Source: Methanomassiliicoccus sp. UBA386
GTDB lineage: Archaea > Thermoplasmatota > Thermoplasmata > Methanomassiliicoccales > Methanomassiliicoccaceae
NCBI GenBank assembly: GCA_002498285.1
Contig: DAGU01000098.1
Span: forward strand, 1 to 12,020
DNA: 12,020 nucleotides
Direction of reading: 5' to 3'
Below the pieces are notes generated by a model. It did no database searches and was not told where the DNA came from. It saw only the letters and a program-made list of their open reading frames with translations. Position numbers and translations under genes: made by a program. Below are positions 1-5,827 of this stretch, one piece after another (the stretch's first letter is position 1; each line of letters opens with the position of its first letter).

Positions 1-179
1 TAGCCGGAAAGAGACACCCCCTTCCTGAGGTAGTCGACCGTCCTATAAGCATCCATGAACCTGTTGAACAGGTAGGCGTCGAACTCCTCGCCCCAGCCGA
101 TCTCCTCGCGGACGGACGGGTCTATCCGCGCCAAGGCATGGATGGCACGCTTGGTGGCCTTGCACCGGCTTGTGGTCAT
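1..179 (-). CDS. Hypothetical protein, N-terminal 59 residues (cut by window edge)
   Basis: An open minus-strand frame runs from an ATG at 179 off the left edge with no stop. Its codons are GC-biased at third positions, like the neighbouring genes. The visible product begins MTTSRCKATKRAIHALARID and continues as a charged, probably helical stretch rich in Arg, Glu and aromatic residues, with no signal peptide or membrane segment. I do not recognise a family. The start is supported by a TATA element at 203-210, about 27 bases upstream, which would give a leaderless message. That element overlaps the mptD stop codon (209-211), so the gene follows mptD on the same strand but appears to have its own promoter. 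Function unknown. Confidence 0.6.
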   Translation of the reverse strand, partial: MTTSRCKATKRAIHALARIDPSVREEIGWGEEFDAYLFNRFMDAYRTVDYLRKGVSLSG

Positions 180-202
180 GCTTCCGAAAGCGGCTTTCTC
201 GA

Positions 203-210
203 AATATATT
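203..210 (-). promoter_or_regulatory. TATA box for the partial gene at 179
   Basis: AATATATT (self-complementary) is centred about 27 bases upstream of the ATG at 179. This is archaeal spacing for a leaderless transcript. It overlaps the TAA stop of mptD. Confidence 0.5.
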
Positions 211-628
211 ATTTCTCCCGTAAGGGCTGGGGCTTATCGAGCGTCGAGGGTTCTATGCCATCGACGTACATCAGGGGGTACTTGATCTCCTCGATGTACC
301 TCATTCTTCCTTTCACTCGCACATCCTCGATCTTGATGCTTACGGACACGTCGAGCATATCGCCCGTCAGGGACTGGTAATCATACTCGTTCCTCTTGCG
401 GCGAAGGCTCTCCCGACGAATATGGACGGAGACCGATTCGACGAACGGCTGCACCATAATGCCGTGCTCGATGGCCCTTTCCAGACTTTCGACATTGGAT
501 GCGCTGACGGGCGCGCCGATGAACTGGTGGTACGCCGCTGCCAGCTTTATCCCCGCCTCGAACACCGCCCTCTCCCGAACGGTGCATTGGAAGTACGAGG
601 CCGCTTTTTCCTCTCGTGAACGGTCCAT
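209..628 (-). CDS. mptD: Archaeal 7,8-dihydroneopterin aldolase (MptD family)
   Basis: The product is 139 residues and matches the archaeal MptD family, of which Methanocaldococcus jannaschii MJ1585 is the characterised member as I recall it. The family cleaves 7,8-dihydroneopterin to 6-hydroxymethyl-7,8-dihydropterin and glycolaldehyde in methanopterin/folate-type pterin synthesis, in the cytoplasm. Family landmarks are the N-terminal YFQCTVRERAVFEAGIKL (12-29), AYHQFIGAP (32-40), VQPFVE (59-64), YQSLTGDML (84-92) and MRYIEEIKYPLMYV (109-122). Glu24, His34, Gln60 and Tyr111 fall where the family keeps polar active-site residues. It is unrelated in sequence to bacterial FolB. In-frame starts exist further upstream (an ATG at 658), but the TATA element at 660-669 would put the transcript start near 638, so the ATG at 628 is preferred, with a leader of about ten bases. 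Its presence implies a tetrahydromethanopterin- or folate-like C1 carrier. Confidence 0.85.
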   Translation of the reverse strand: MDRSREEKAASYFQCTVRERAVFEAGIKLAAAYHQFIGAPVSASNVESLERAIEHGIMVQPFVESVSVHIRRESLRRKRNEYDYQSLTGDMLDVSVSIKIEDVRVKGRMRYIEEIKYPLMYVDGIEPSTLDKPQPLREK

Positions 629-659
629 GCGAGTCCCTTGCCGCATGAACGGACGCATG

Positions 660-669
660 ATATTAAATG
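660..669 (-). promoter_or_regulatory. TATA box of mptD
   Basis: Minus-strand CATTTAATAT is centred about 36 bases upstream of the ATG at 628, predicting transcription from about 638. The same decamer recurs at 895-904. Confidence 0.5.
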
Positions 670-1034
670 CTGACCCAGAGCGGACGTCCGACGATAGCCG
701 GATGCCGCTGACGACATCTCAAACATATGTGATCCACAAGGCGACGCGTCCAGGCTCCAGATTGATCAGGTAGGGGCGGATATCTATGATCAGGAACTCA
801 AGGGACGCACAAACTGCTTCGTATGCAACCTCAAGGCCCTCCTAGCCGTGGCCGGTGCGCCTTGAGCGACGATCTGGCCCCAGCGTCCGACCGAATATTA
901 AATGTCGACGTCCGGTTCCTCGGCTCGCCGATCGGCGGCGGACAGGGCTCACGTTCTCATCGTCACGCGGGCGATGGTTCATCACGCTCCCCGGGCCCAT
1001 CGACATTCCTCCAGATTTGAGGCGGATAGAAACC
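670..1034. other. Gene-free gap between mptD and nadA
   Basis: No convincing gene is seen. The plus-strand open frames are GC-driven and have no recognisable protein character. One minus-strand stretch (about 727-849) stays open for roughly 40 codons and reads like protein, but it has no start codon. An unassigned TATA-like decamer lies at 895-904. No tRNA or strong hairpin was found. Confidence 0.4.
895..904 (-). promoter_or_regulatory. Orphan TATA-like element
   Basis: Minus-strand CATTTAATAT is identical to the decamer in front of mptD (660-669). If used on the minus strand it would start transcription near 870, where no start codon follows in a convincing frame. Its orientation and use are uncertain. 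Confidence 0.3.
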
Positions 1035-1042
1035 TTTTATAT
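1035..1042 (+). promoter_or_regulatory. TATA box of nadA
   Basis: TTTTATAT is preceded by the purine-rich GATAGAAACC, a plausible BRE. It is centred about 28 bases before the ATG at 1066, so the nadA message is probably leaderless. Confidence 0.6.
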
Positions 1043-1065
1043 GGTTGCTCATATCACACGGTCCA

Positions 1066-1971
1066 ATGCAGCTTCAGGAGAGGATAGCAGAGCTGAAGAA
1101 GGAGAGGAATGCCGTCATCCTCGCCCATAACTATCAGCTTCCTGAGGTCCAGGATATCGCCGACTTCGTGGGCGACTCCCTTGGACTGGCTAAGCAGGCC
1201 TCTACGGCAGAAGCGGACGTCATCGTTTTCTGCGGCGTCGACTTCATGGCCGAGAGCGCCAAGATACTCAATCCGCAGAGGATCGTTCTGCACCCCGAGA
1301 CCAAGGCCTGCTGCCCCATGGCCGCTATGTGCGACCCTGCTAGCGTCAGGATGCTCAAGAAGGACTTTCCCCGTGCTGACGTGGTAGCCTATGTCAATAC
1401 ATCGGCCGAGTGCAAGGCCGAGGCCGACGTATGCTGCACCTCCGCCAATGCCGTCAAGGTGGTCAACTCCCTGGAGTCCGACCTTGTCATATTCCTTCCG
1501 GACGAGAACCTGGCCAGTTATGTTCAGAGGTTCACGGACAAGAGCATCCTCCCCTGGCCCGGTCACTGTCCGACCCACGAATCGATCACCGTGGAGAAGA
1601 TCGAGAAGCTCAAGAAGGAGCACCCGCAGGCGCTGGTGCTCGTCCATCCCGAGTGCCGTCCAGAGGTCATAGATATCGCCGACGGGGTCCGCTCCACCGA
1701 GGGGATGTTGAACTTCATCAGGGGATCCGACAAGCGGGAGTTCATCATAGGCACCGAGAAGGAGATGATCCATCGCCTTTCGAAGGAGTTCCCGGACAGG
1801 ATCTTCCACGAGGTGCCGGGAGCGGTGTGCCCGACGATGAAGTTGATCACGCTGGAGAACATCCTCGCCGCCCTCGAGTCAATGTCGCCCGAAGTGACAT
1901 TGTCGCCCGAGCTCATGGACAAGGCCCGCGCGCCCCTGGAGAGGATGATGGCCCTGGGCCGCGGGGACTGA
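1066..1971 (+). CDS. nadA: Quinolinate synthase A
   Basis: The 301-residue cytoplasmic enzyme condenses iminoaspartate with dihydroxyacetone phosphate to quinolinate, the precursor of NAD. It has the three-fold repeated NadA architecture. Visible landmarks are AHNYQ (20-24) with His21 and Tyr23, GDS at 36-38, CGVDFMAESAKI (56-67), CCPMA (82-86), Tyr109 in AYVNTSAE, WPGHC (164-168), HPEC (194-197), STEGM (210-214) and CPTMKL (255-260). The [4Fe-4S] ligands by family spacing are Cys83 (or Cys82), Cys168 and Cys255. His194 and Glu196 match the substrate-binding pair. Length is that of the short archaeal/thermophile type, without the C-terminal CxxCxxC of enterobacterial NadA. The ATG at 1066 is preferred over an upstream TTG at 1045 because the TATA box at 1035-1042 fits a leaderless start there and the family begins at this point. 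No nadB, aspartate dehydrogenase or nadC lies alongside. Confidence 0.95.
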   Translation: MQLQERIAELKKERNAVILAHNYQLPEVQDIADFVGDSLGLAKQASTAEADVIVFCGVDFMAESAKILNPQRIVLHPETKACCPMAAMCDPASVRMLKKDFPRADVVAYVNTSAECKAEADVCCTSANAVKVVNSLESDLVIFLPDENLASYVQRFTDKSILPWPGHCPTHESITVEKIEKLKKEHPQALVLVHPECRPEVIDIADGVRSTEGMLNFIRGSDKREFIIGTEKEMIHRLSKEFPDRIFHEVPGAVCPTMKLITLENILAALESMSPEVTLSPELMDKARAPLERMMALGRGD

Positions 1972-1992
1972 TCTCGACCCGTTCGTTTAGCT

Positions 1993-2014
1993 GCCATGTC
2001 TGAAATGACATGGC
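1993..2014. terminator. Hairpin between convergent nadA and the LysE-type gene
   Basis: GCCATGTC (1993-2000) and GACATGGC (2007-2014) form a perfect 8-bp stem with a 6-base loop. It sits between the nadA stop (1971) and the stop of the facing gene (2037). There is no T-run on either side, so an intrinsic terminator role is only a guess. RNA processing or 3'-end protection is equally possible. Confidence 0.4.
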
Positions 2015-2036
2015 CCCATCCCAAGGAAGCGGACCG

Positions 2037-2666
2037 TTAGAGCTGCAGAAATGTGGCGAGCGAGCCGTACATGAAGTACGCTGCGAACAGGATGAGGAAC
2101 ACCCCGCACGCGACGTACAGGCCTCGGAGCCACTTGCCCCGGAACAGGGAGCGCCCCTTGCTGGCCGAGTACGATACTAGGCCCATGTAGGCGAAGTCGC
2201 AGGACAGATGTACGGTAGCGAACAGAGGTATCATCCACCAGCCGAAGGCGGCGGCCAACCCGATCAGCGCGGCCCCCACGGTTGCCCACCACAGAAGAAA
2301 GTAAGGATTGGCGGCCGATAGCACGATTCCGGATACCAGGGCGCCATGCTTTACATCCCCTCCGCCGACCTCCGCTTGCGGCCGCAGCATGGAGACGCCC
2401 ATGTAGAGAAGGAACACTCCTCCTATTAGCCCAATGGTCGCCAGAACGTTCTGGTCCTGAAGGAACATCATCAGGCCAAGGAATATGGTCAGGATGAGGG
2501 GCACCTCGACCAACGCATGGCCGAACGAGAGCTTCAGCCCGGCCCGGGGGTCGTCAAGTCCCCTGGCCACCGCTGTGGCGAACAAGGGTCCGGGGGCGAT
2601 CACCCCCGAGGCCGATATCACCATCACCCATCCCAGGAACATGAGGGGGTCGGCCGGGCCGTCCAT
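2037..2666 (-). CDS. LysE/RhtB-family amino-acid exporter-like membrane protein
   Basis: The product is 209 residues and highly hydrophobic, with about six predicted membrane spans, the usual size and topology of LysE/RhtB translocators. These export amino acids or similar small metabolites from the cytoplasm. The N-terminal motif is SGVIAPGPLFATAVARGL, matching the family's conserved P-G-P turn and following Gly. The downstream SFGHALVE matches the G-H/A pattern, and SAANPYFLLWWATVGA matches the family's NP(K/Y) motif. The substrate cannot be predicted. Start ATG 2666 is supported by a TATA element at 2689-2695, about 26 bases upstream, implying a leaderless message. The gene converges on nadA with 65 bases between stops and belongs to no visible operon. 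Confidence 0.85.
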   Translation of the reverse strand: MDGPADPLMFLGWVMVISASGVIAPGPLFATAVARGLDDPRAGLKLSFGHALVEVPLILTIFLGLMMFLQDQNVLATIGLIGGVFLLYMGVSMLRPQAEVGGGDVKHGALVSGIVLSAANPYFLLWWATVGAALIGLAAAFGWWMIPLFATVHLSCDFAYMGLVSYSASKGRSLFRGKWLRGLYVACGVFLILFAAYFMYGSLATFLQL

Positions 2667-2688
2667 GATGCTCTGATAAGAGGGGCGG

Positions 2689-2695
2689 TATTTAT
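2689..2695 (-). promoter_or_regulatory. TATA box of the LysE-type gene
   Basis: Minus-strand ATAAATA is centred 26 bases upstream of the ATG at 2666. It fits a leaderless transcript. Confidence 0.5.
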
Positions 2696-2697
2696 CC

Positions 2698-2919
2698 GTT
2701 GAGCCAATCGTCGACTGAGGCGATGTTGCAGGCAGGCACCAGAGATATGATCCAGTAACACCTAGCCGGCTTGCCGGGCGGATCTGGCAACTGTTGATGA
2801 TGGCCTTCGTTCAATCCCGAACCAATATGGCAATGAGCACAATCATGACGTATATTGTCGCTTTTCTGAGACATCAGAGCTGACGCTTGACATGCCCAGG
2901 TCTTAACTTGAAGGCCATT
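2698..2919. other. Gene-free, AT-richer gap between divergent promoters
   Basis: This is the inner part of the roughly 300-base divergent region between the LysE-type gene and the glycan operon. A 60-codon minus frame (2692-2874) has no promoter, no family resemblance and an atypical composition. No tRNA, repeat array or strong hairpin was seen. Confidence 0.4.
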
Positions 2920-2920
2920 T

Positions 2921-2930
2921 TATTTAATAT
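2921..2930 (+). promoter_or_regulatory. TATA box of the surface-glycan operon
   Basis: TATTTAATAT predicts transcription from about 2951 and a leader of about 14 bases before the ATG at 2965. The leader contains GGTGG (2957-2961) as a closely spaced ribosome binding site. Confidence 0.55.
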
Positions 2931-2964
2931 GTGTTAATCATTCCAAGGCAACCCCTGGTGGACA

Positions 2965-4017
2965 ATGAGGTCGAAGCTTGATACGCTGAAGTACATTGGA
3001 GGTCTGGCCCTGATAGCACTGGCTATCCTGGTGGCCGATCCACGATCCCTATGGGATGCCATAGCCAGCGTTGATCTGGGAATTCTAGCGCTGGTCGCTG
3101 GCCTTTATGTACTAAACCTCGTCACGAAGAGCTACCGATGGGGTGTGTTGATGAGAGGCAATGGCTCGTCCGACAGGCCGCCCTTCCACTCGGTGTTCGC
3201 CAACTTCGCCGTTTCCCAGGCGATCAACAACGTCACCCCGGGAAGGGTGGTGGGAGAGGCGACCAGGATATACGGGGCCAGTTCCAGGATGGGGGTCCAG
3301 GCCGGCGTCGGAACGGCGCTGGTGGTCACGGAGAAGATGATGGACCTGGTCGTGGCCACCGCCATCGCCGTCTTCGGCATGATCGTTCTCACGCCCATTC
3401 TCTTCGGCCACGTCATGGATGAACTAACCGGCGTCATCGTGTTCGCCGTGGTGCTAAACCTCCTTCTGATAGGCCTCCTGGCCCGGCCGAACGTTCTCCT
3501 GTCGGCCGGAAGGCGGGTCATCGGGACATTGGGCAGGCTGCTGCCCGGAAAGGTCGGCGCCAGCTTCTGCTCCAGCTCGTCCAACTTCCTGAACGCCTTC
3601 GCCGCGTCCATGGTCGGCTCGGACCGGGTCAAGCGAAGAACGTTGGCAGGCGCGGCCGCCCTGACGGCCCTCATCTGGGCCAATGAGGTCCTCAGGGTTT
3701 GCCTCATAATGATCGCCCTGGGAGCCCCGCCCAACCTCGCGGCCGCAATGGTGGTGACGGGCATCTCGGCCCTGAGCGCGGTGCTCCTGGTGGCCGGCAG
3801 CAATCATATTCTGATATCATCGGCGGTGTTCTCCGCCGTGGGGATAGGGGCCGGGGTGGCCGCGGGAGCGGGCGTCCTGACAGCCCTGACGTCGATCTGG
3901 TTATCGGTCCCCATAGGCCTTCTGGCCTATTTCCTGGAGGACCGGTTGAACAAGTCCTCGGCCATGAAGAAGATGTATGCTCCGGCCGGCTCCCCGACCG
4001 GAAAAGGTGATGATTGA
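2965..4017 (+). CDS. Flippase-like integral membrane protein (LPG-synthase TM / UPF0104 / AglD C-domain family)
   Basis: The product is 350 residues with about eight hydrophobic segments. The first two lie near residues 9-24 and 37-54. The family is related to the membrane half of lysylphosphatidylglycerol synthase and of haloarchaeal AglD, and is often proposed to flip or present polyprenyl-linked sugars. Its hallmark is present: NNVTPGRVVGEATR (88-101), matching the N...PxRxGE..R signature, followed by EKMMDLV (123-129). The usual C-terminal Gly-rich turn (PGGxGxxE) is not evident; the equivalent region reads VAGSNHILISS (276-286). The last 25 residues are a polar cytoplasmic tail. It is first in a four-gene operon, with the GT2 gene starting one base after its stop. 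In AglD-type proteins the GT2 and this domain are fused; here they are separate, adjacent genes. Transport activity is inferred, not shown. Confidence 0.85.
   Translation: MRSKLDTLKYIGGLALIALAILVADPRSLWDAIASVDLGILALVAGLYVLNLVTKSYRWGVLMRGNGSSDRPPFHSVFANFAVSQAINNVTPGRVVGEATRIYGASSRMGVQAGVGTALVVTEKMMDLVVATAIAVFGMIVLTPILFGHVMDELTGVIVFAVVLNLLLIGLLARPNVLLSAGRRVIGTLGRLLPGKVGASFCSSSSNFLNAFAASMVGSDRVKRRTLAGAAALTALIWANEVLRVCLIMIALGAPPNLAAAMVVTGISALSAVLLVAGSNHILISSAVFSAVGIGAGVAAGAGVLTALTSIWLSVPIGLLAYFLEDRLNKSSAMKKMYAPAGSPTGKGDD
4006..4011 (+). promoter_or_regulatory. Ribosome binding site deciding the GT2 start
   Basis: GGTGAT lies just before the flippase-like gene's stop codon and 7 bases before the ATG at 4019. 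This favours that ATG over the in-frame ATG at 4010. Confidence 0.6.
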
Positions 4018-4018
4018 C

Positions 4019-4765
4019 ATGGAATGTACAACCATTTTGCTCATCTGCAACGAGAAGGATAACATCGAACCTCTAACTCGAGACGTGCTCGAAGTCTATT
4101 CTGAGAACAACATCGACGGAGAGGTCCTCCTGCTCGATGACGGAAGCACCGACGGCTCCAGCCAGATCTGCGACCGGCTCGCGGAGGCGGAGGAGAGGGT
4201 GCGCTGCGTCCACCATGGCGTGAACAAGGGGCGGTCATACGCCATACGCACTGGATTCCAGGAGGCTAGGGGAGAGGTCGCCATCATCATGGACGGCGAC
4301 CGGCAGTATGAGCCGAAGGAGATCCCTCTTTTCCTGGCCAAGATCAAGGAGGGGAACGACGTGGTCACTGGATGGAGGCATCAGCGCACCGACCCGTTCA
4401 TCAGGAAGTTCATCTCCCGCGTCTACAATAGGTACATCATACAGAGGAAGTTCGGCCTACGCATAAAGGACCAGAACAGCGGTTTCAAGGCGTTCGTGCG
4501 GACCAAGGCGGTGAACATGGGCTTCGACCCCGAAGGCTATCTCGGCCTGCACCGCTACATCCTGCCGCTGGCGTCCCTGCACGGAATGAAGATCGAAGAG
4601 ATCCCCATAGTCCATTACGCCCGTCCCAGCGGGAAGTCTTACATCAAGTTCTATACGGTGCCCTTCATAGCCCTGAGGGACCTCCGGAGGTTCAACAGGG
4701 AGCATCGCGAAGAGATCCGATCGGCCCGGGGATCCAGATCATTGGCCAAGCGCACAGGTAGGTGA
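4019..4765 (+). CDS. GT2 glycosyltransferase, dolichol-phosphate sugar synthase type
   Basis: The 248-residue soluble or membrane-associated GT-A enzyme is most like polyprenyl-phosphate mannose/glucose synthases. These move a sugar from UDP- or GDP-sugar to a polyprenyl phosphate on the cytoplasmic face. Visible motifs in order: LLICNEKDNI (7-16), LLLDDGSTDGS (37-47) for nucleotide binding, IIMDGDRQYEP (89-99) with the metal-binding DxD, GWRHQRTD (118-125), DQNSGFKAF (151-159) and a C-terminal HYARPSGKSYIKFY (199-212), the typical R..GKS block. There is no C-terminal membrane extension, so partnership with the separate flippase-like protein just upstream is likely. Start 4019 is chosen because of the GGTGAT at 4006-4011; ATG 4010 would add three residues. 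The stop overlaps the start region of the epimerase gene. Donor and acceptor are not predictable from sequence. Confidence 0.9.
   Translation: MECTTILLICNEKDNIEPLTRDVLEVYSENNIDGEVLLLDDGSTDGSSQICDRLAEAEERVRCVHHGVNKGRSYAIRTGFQEARGEVAIIMDGDRQYEPKEIPLFLAKIKEGNDVVTGWRHQRTDPFIRKFISRVYNRYIIQRKFGLRIKDQNSGFKAFVRTKAVNMGFDPEGYLGLHRYILPLASLHGMKIEEIPIVHYARPSGKSYIKFYTVPFIALRDLRRFNREHREEIRSARGSRSLAKRTGR
4761..4765 (+). promoter_or_regulatory. Ribosome binding site deciding the epimerase start
   Basis: GGTGA includes the TGA stop of the GT2 gene and lies 5 bases before GTG 4771. This makes 4771 a better start than the in-frame GTG at 4762. Confidence 0.6.
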
Positions 4766-4770
4766 GACTG

Positions 4771-5817
4771 GTGCGAGTGATCATAACGGGCGCTGCTGGT
4801 TTCATCGGCAGCAATCTGACCGAACAGTTGCTAAGTGAAGGGCATGAGGTGGTCGGGGTCGACAATTTCGACGATTATTACTCCGGCAAGACGATGTTCC
4901 TGGAACGGAGCAGTGACAACCCCAGCTTCTCCATGGTCCGGGGGGACATCCTGGACCTTGAGCTTATGAAAAAGACGATGATGGGGGCGGACGTGGTCGT
5001 CCACCTGGCCGCCCAGGCCGGCGTACGGTTTTCCGTCAAGGACCCCCTCAAGTCCCACATGGTCAACGTGGTGGGTACTCTGAACGTGCTCCTGGCCTCC
5101 CTTGAGGGAGGGGTCAAGCGCGTGGTGAACTCATCATCCTCGTCGGTCTACGGCAACATCGGCCGCCGCCCTGTCACCGAGATGGACCCCGTAAAGCCGG
5201 TGTCCCCCTATGCCACCAGCAAACTGGCTGCCGAGATTTATTGCCGGCAGTTCTATGAGCTGTATGGTCTGGACACGGTCTCCCTGAGGTATTTCACCGT
5301 CTACGGTCCGCGCCAGAGGCCCGATATGGCTATCCGTATATTCACCGAGCGCATCCTCAAGGGGCTATCCCCGCAGATATACGGTGACGGGGAGCAGAGC
5401 AGGGACTTCACGTACGTCGGCGATGTCGTGGCCGCCATCCGTTCCGCCATGACCGCGCCGGACCTCAAGGGAGCGGCCATCAACATCTGCGGCGGGAAGC
5501 CCATCACCGTGAACCGCCTGGTGCAGGAGCTGCAGGACGTCTGCGGGCGTAGGGACCTCGATCCGGAATATCTCCCTGCTCAGCCCGGGGACGTCGACCA
5601 CACCTGGGGGGACCCTGCGCTGGCCATGAAGCTTCTCCGGTGGAAGGCCAGGACGAGCACCAAGGAAGGGCTCAGGAAGTACGTGGAATGGTACCGGGGC
5701 AGCGAGGAGCGTAGGACCGTTCTAGGGGCCGGTTCATCGTCCGGAACGTCCATCGCCATGGCGATCTCTGAACCGCTGCACCGCCCTGGGACCGGAAGCT
5801 CGTCCAACGTTGCGTGA
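4771..5817 (+). CDS. NAD-dependent NDP-sugar epimerase (extended SDR; UDP-glucose/UDP-glucuronate 4-epimerase type)
   Basis: The 348-residue cytoplasmic enzyme interconverts NDP-sugars, probably at C4. The Rossmann motif TGAAGFIGSN is at 6-15, acidic Asp31 follows the second strand (VVGVDNF), HLAAQAGVR is at 78-86, catalytic serines are in SSSSSVYGN (121-129), and the YxxxK pair is Tyr147/Lys151 in SPYATSK. RYFTVYGPRQRPDMA (173-187) and GDGEQSRDFTYVGD (205-218) are typical of UDP-glucuronate/UDP-galactose epimerases. The family normally ends near residue 310. This protein adds about 38 Ser/Gly-rich residues of unknown role. Starting at GTG 4771 makes the protein begin exactly at the Rossmann strand (MRVIITGAAG) and uses GGTGA at 4761-4765; GTG 4762 is the alternative. 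It probably supplies the sugar donor for the glycosyltransferases in this operon. The exact substrate is undetermined. Confidence 0.9.
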   Translation: MRVIITGAAGFIGSNLTEQLLSEGHEVVGVDNFDDYYSGKTMFLERSSDNPSFSMVRGDILDLELMKKTMMGADVVVHLAAQAGVRFSVKDPLKSHMVNVVGTLNVLLASLEGGVKRVVNSSSSSVYGNIGRRPVTEMDPVKPVSPYATSKLAAEIYCRQFYELYGLDTVSLRYFTVYGPRQRPDMAIRIFTERILKGLSPQIYGDGEQSRDFTYVGDVVAAIRSAMTAPDLKGAAINICGGKPITVNRLVQELQDVCGRRDLDPEYLPAQPGDVDHTWGDPALAMKLLRWKARTSTKEGLRKYVEWYRGSEERRTVLGAGSSSGTSIAMAISEPLHRPGTGSSSNVA

Positions 5818-5820
5818 GGT
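5814..5820 (+). promoter_or_regulatory. Ribosome binding site of the GT-C gene, overlapping the epimerase stop
   Basis: GTGAGGT spans the epimerase TGA stop (5815-5817) and lies 7 bases before the ATG at 5828. It selects that ATG over an upstream TTG at 5810. Confidence 0.55.
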
Positions 5821-5827
5821 AGCTGAA

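Noticed and set aside
727..849. About 40 protein-like codons on the minus strand in the mptD-nadA gap, as a gene
   Set aside because: Not annotated as a CDS: there is no start codon in frame and a stop lies immediately upstream. It is mentioned as part of a finding only.
1054..1809. Long 251-codon open frame antisense to nadA
   Set aside because: It is a shadow of the GC-rich nadA coding sequence. The sense frame has all NadA motifs and a promoter; the antisense product has no family character.
2802..2825. T-loop-like GTTCAATCC suggesting a tRNA
   Set aside because: No acceptor, D or anticodon arm can be folded around it.
2794..2869. Possible C/D-box sRNA (TTGATGA at 2794-2800, CTGA at 2866-2869)
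   Set aside because: The C box deviates from RUGAUGA, no D' box or flanking stem is present, and the boxes are rather far apart.
2692..2874. 60-codon minus frame with Cys/His residues in the gap before the glycan operon
   Set aside because: The Cys/His spacing does not form a known zinc motif, there is no TATA box at the right distance, and composition does not match neighbouring genes.
3132..3803. 223-codon minus frame inside the flippase-like gene
   Set aside because: Low-complexity product rich in Ala, Arg, Thr and Pro; complementary to a clear membrane-protein frame.
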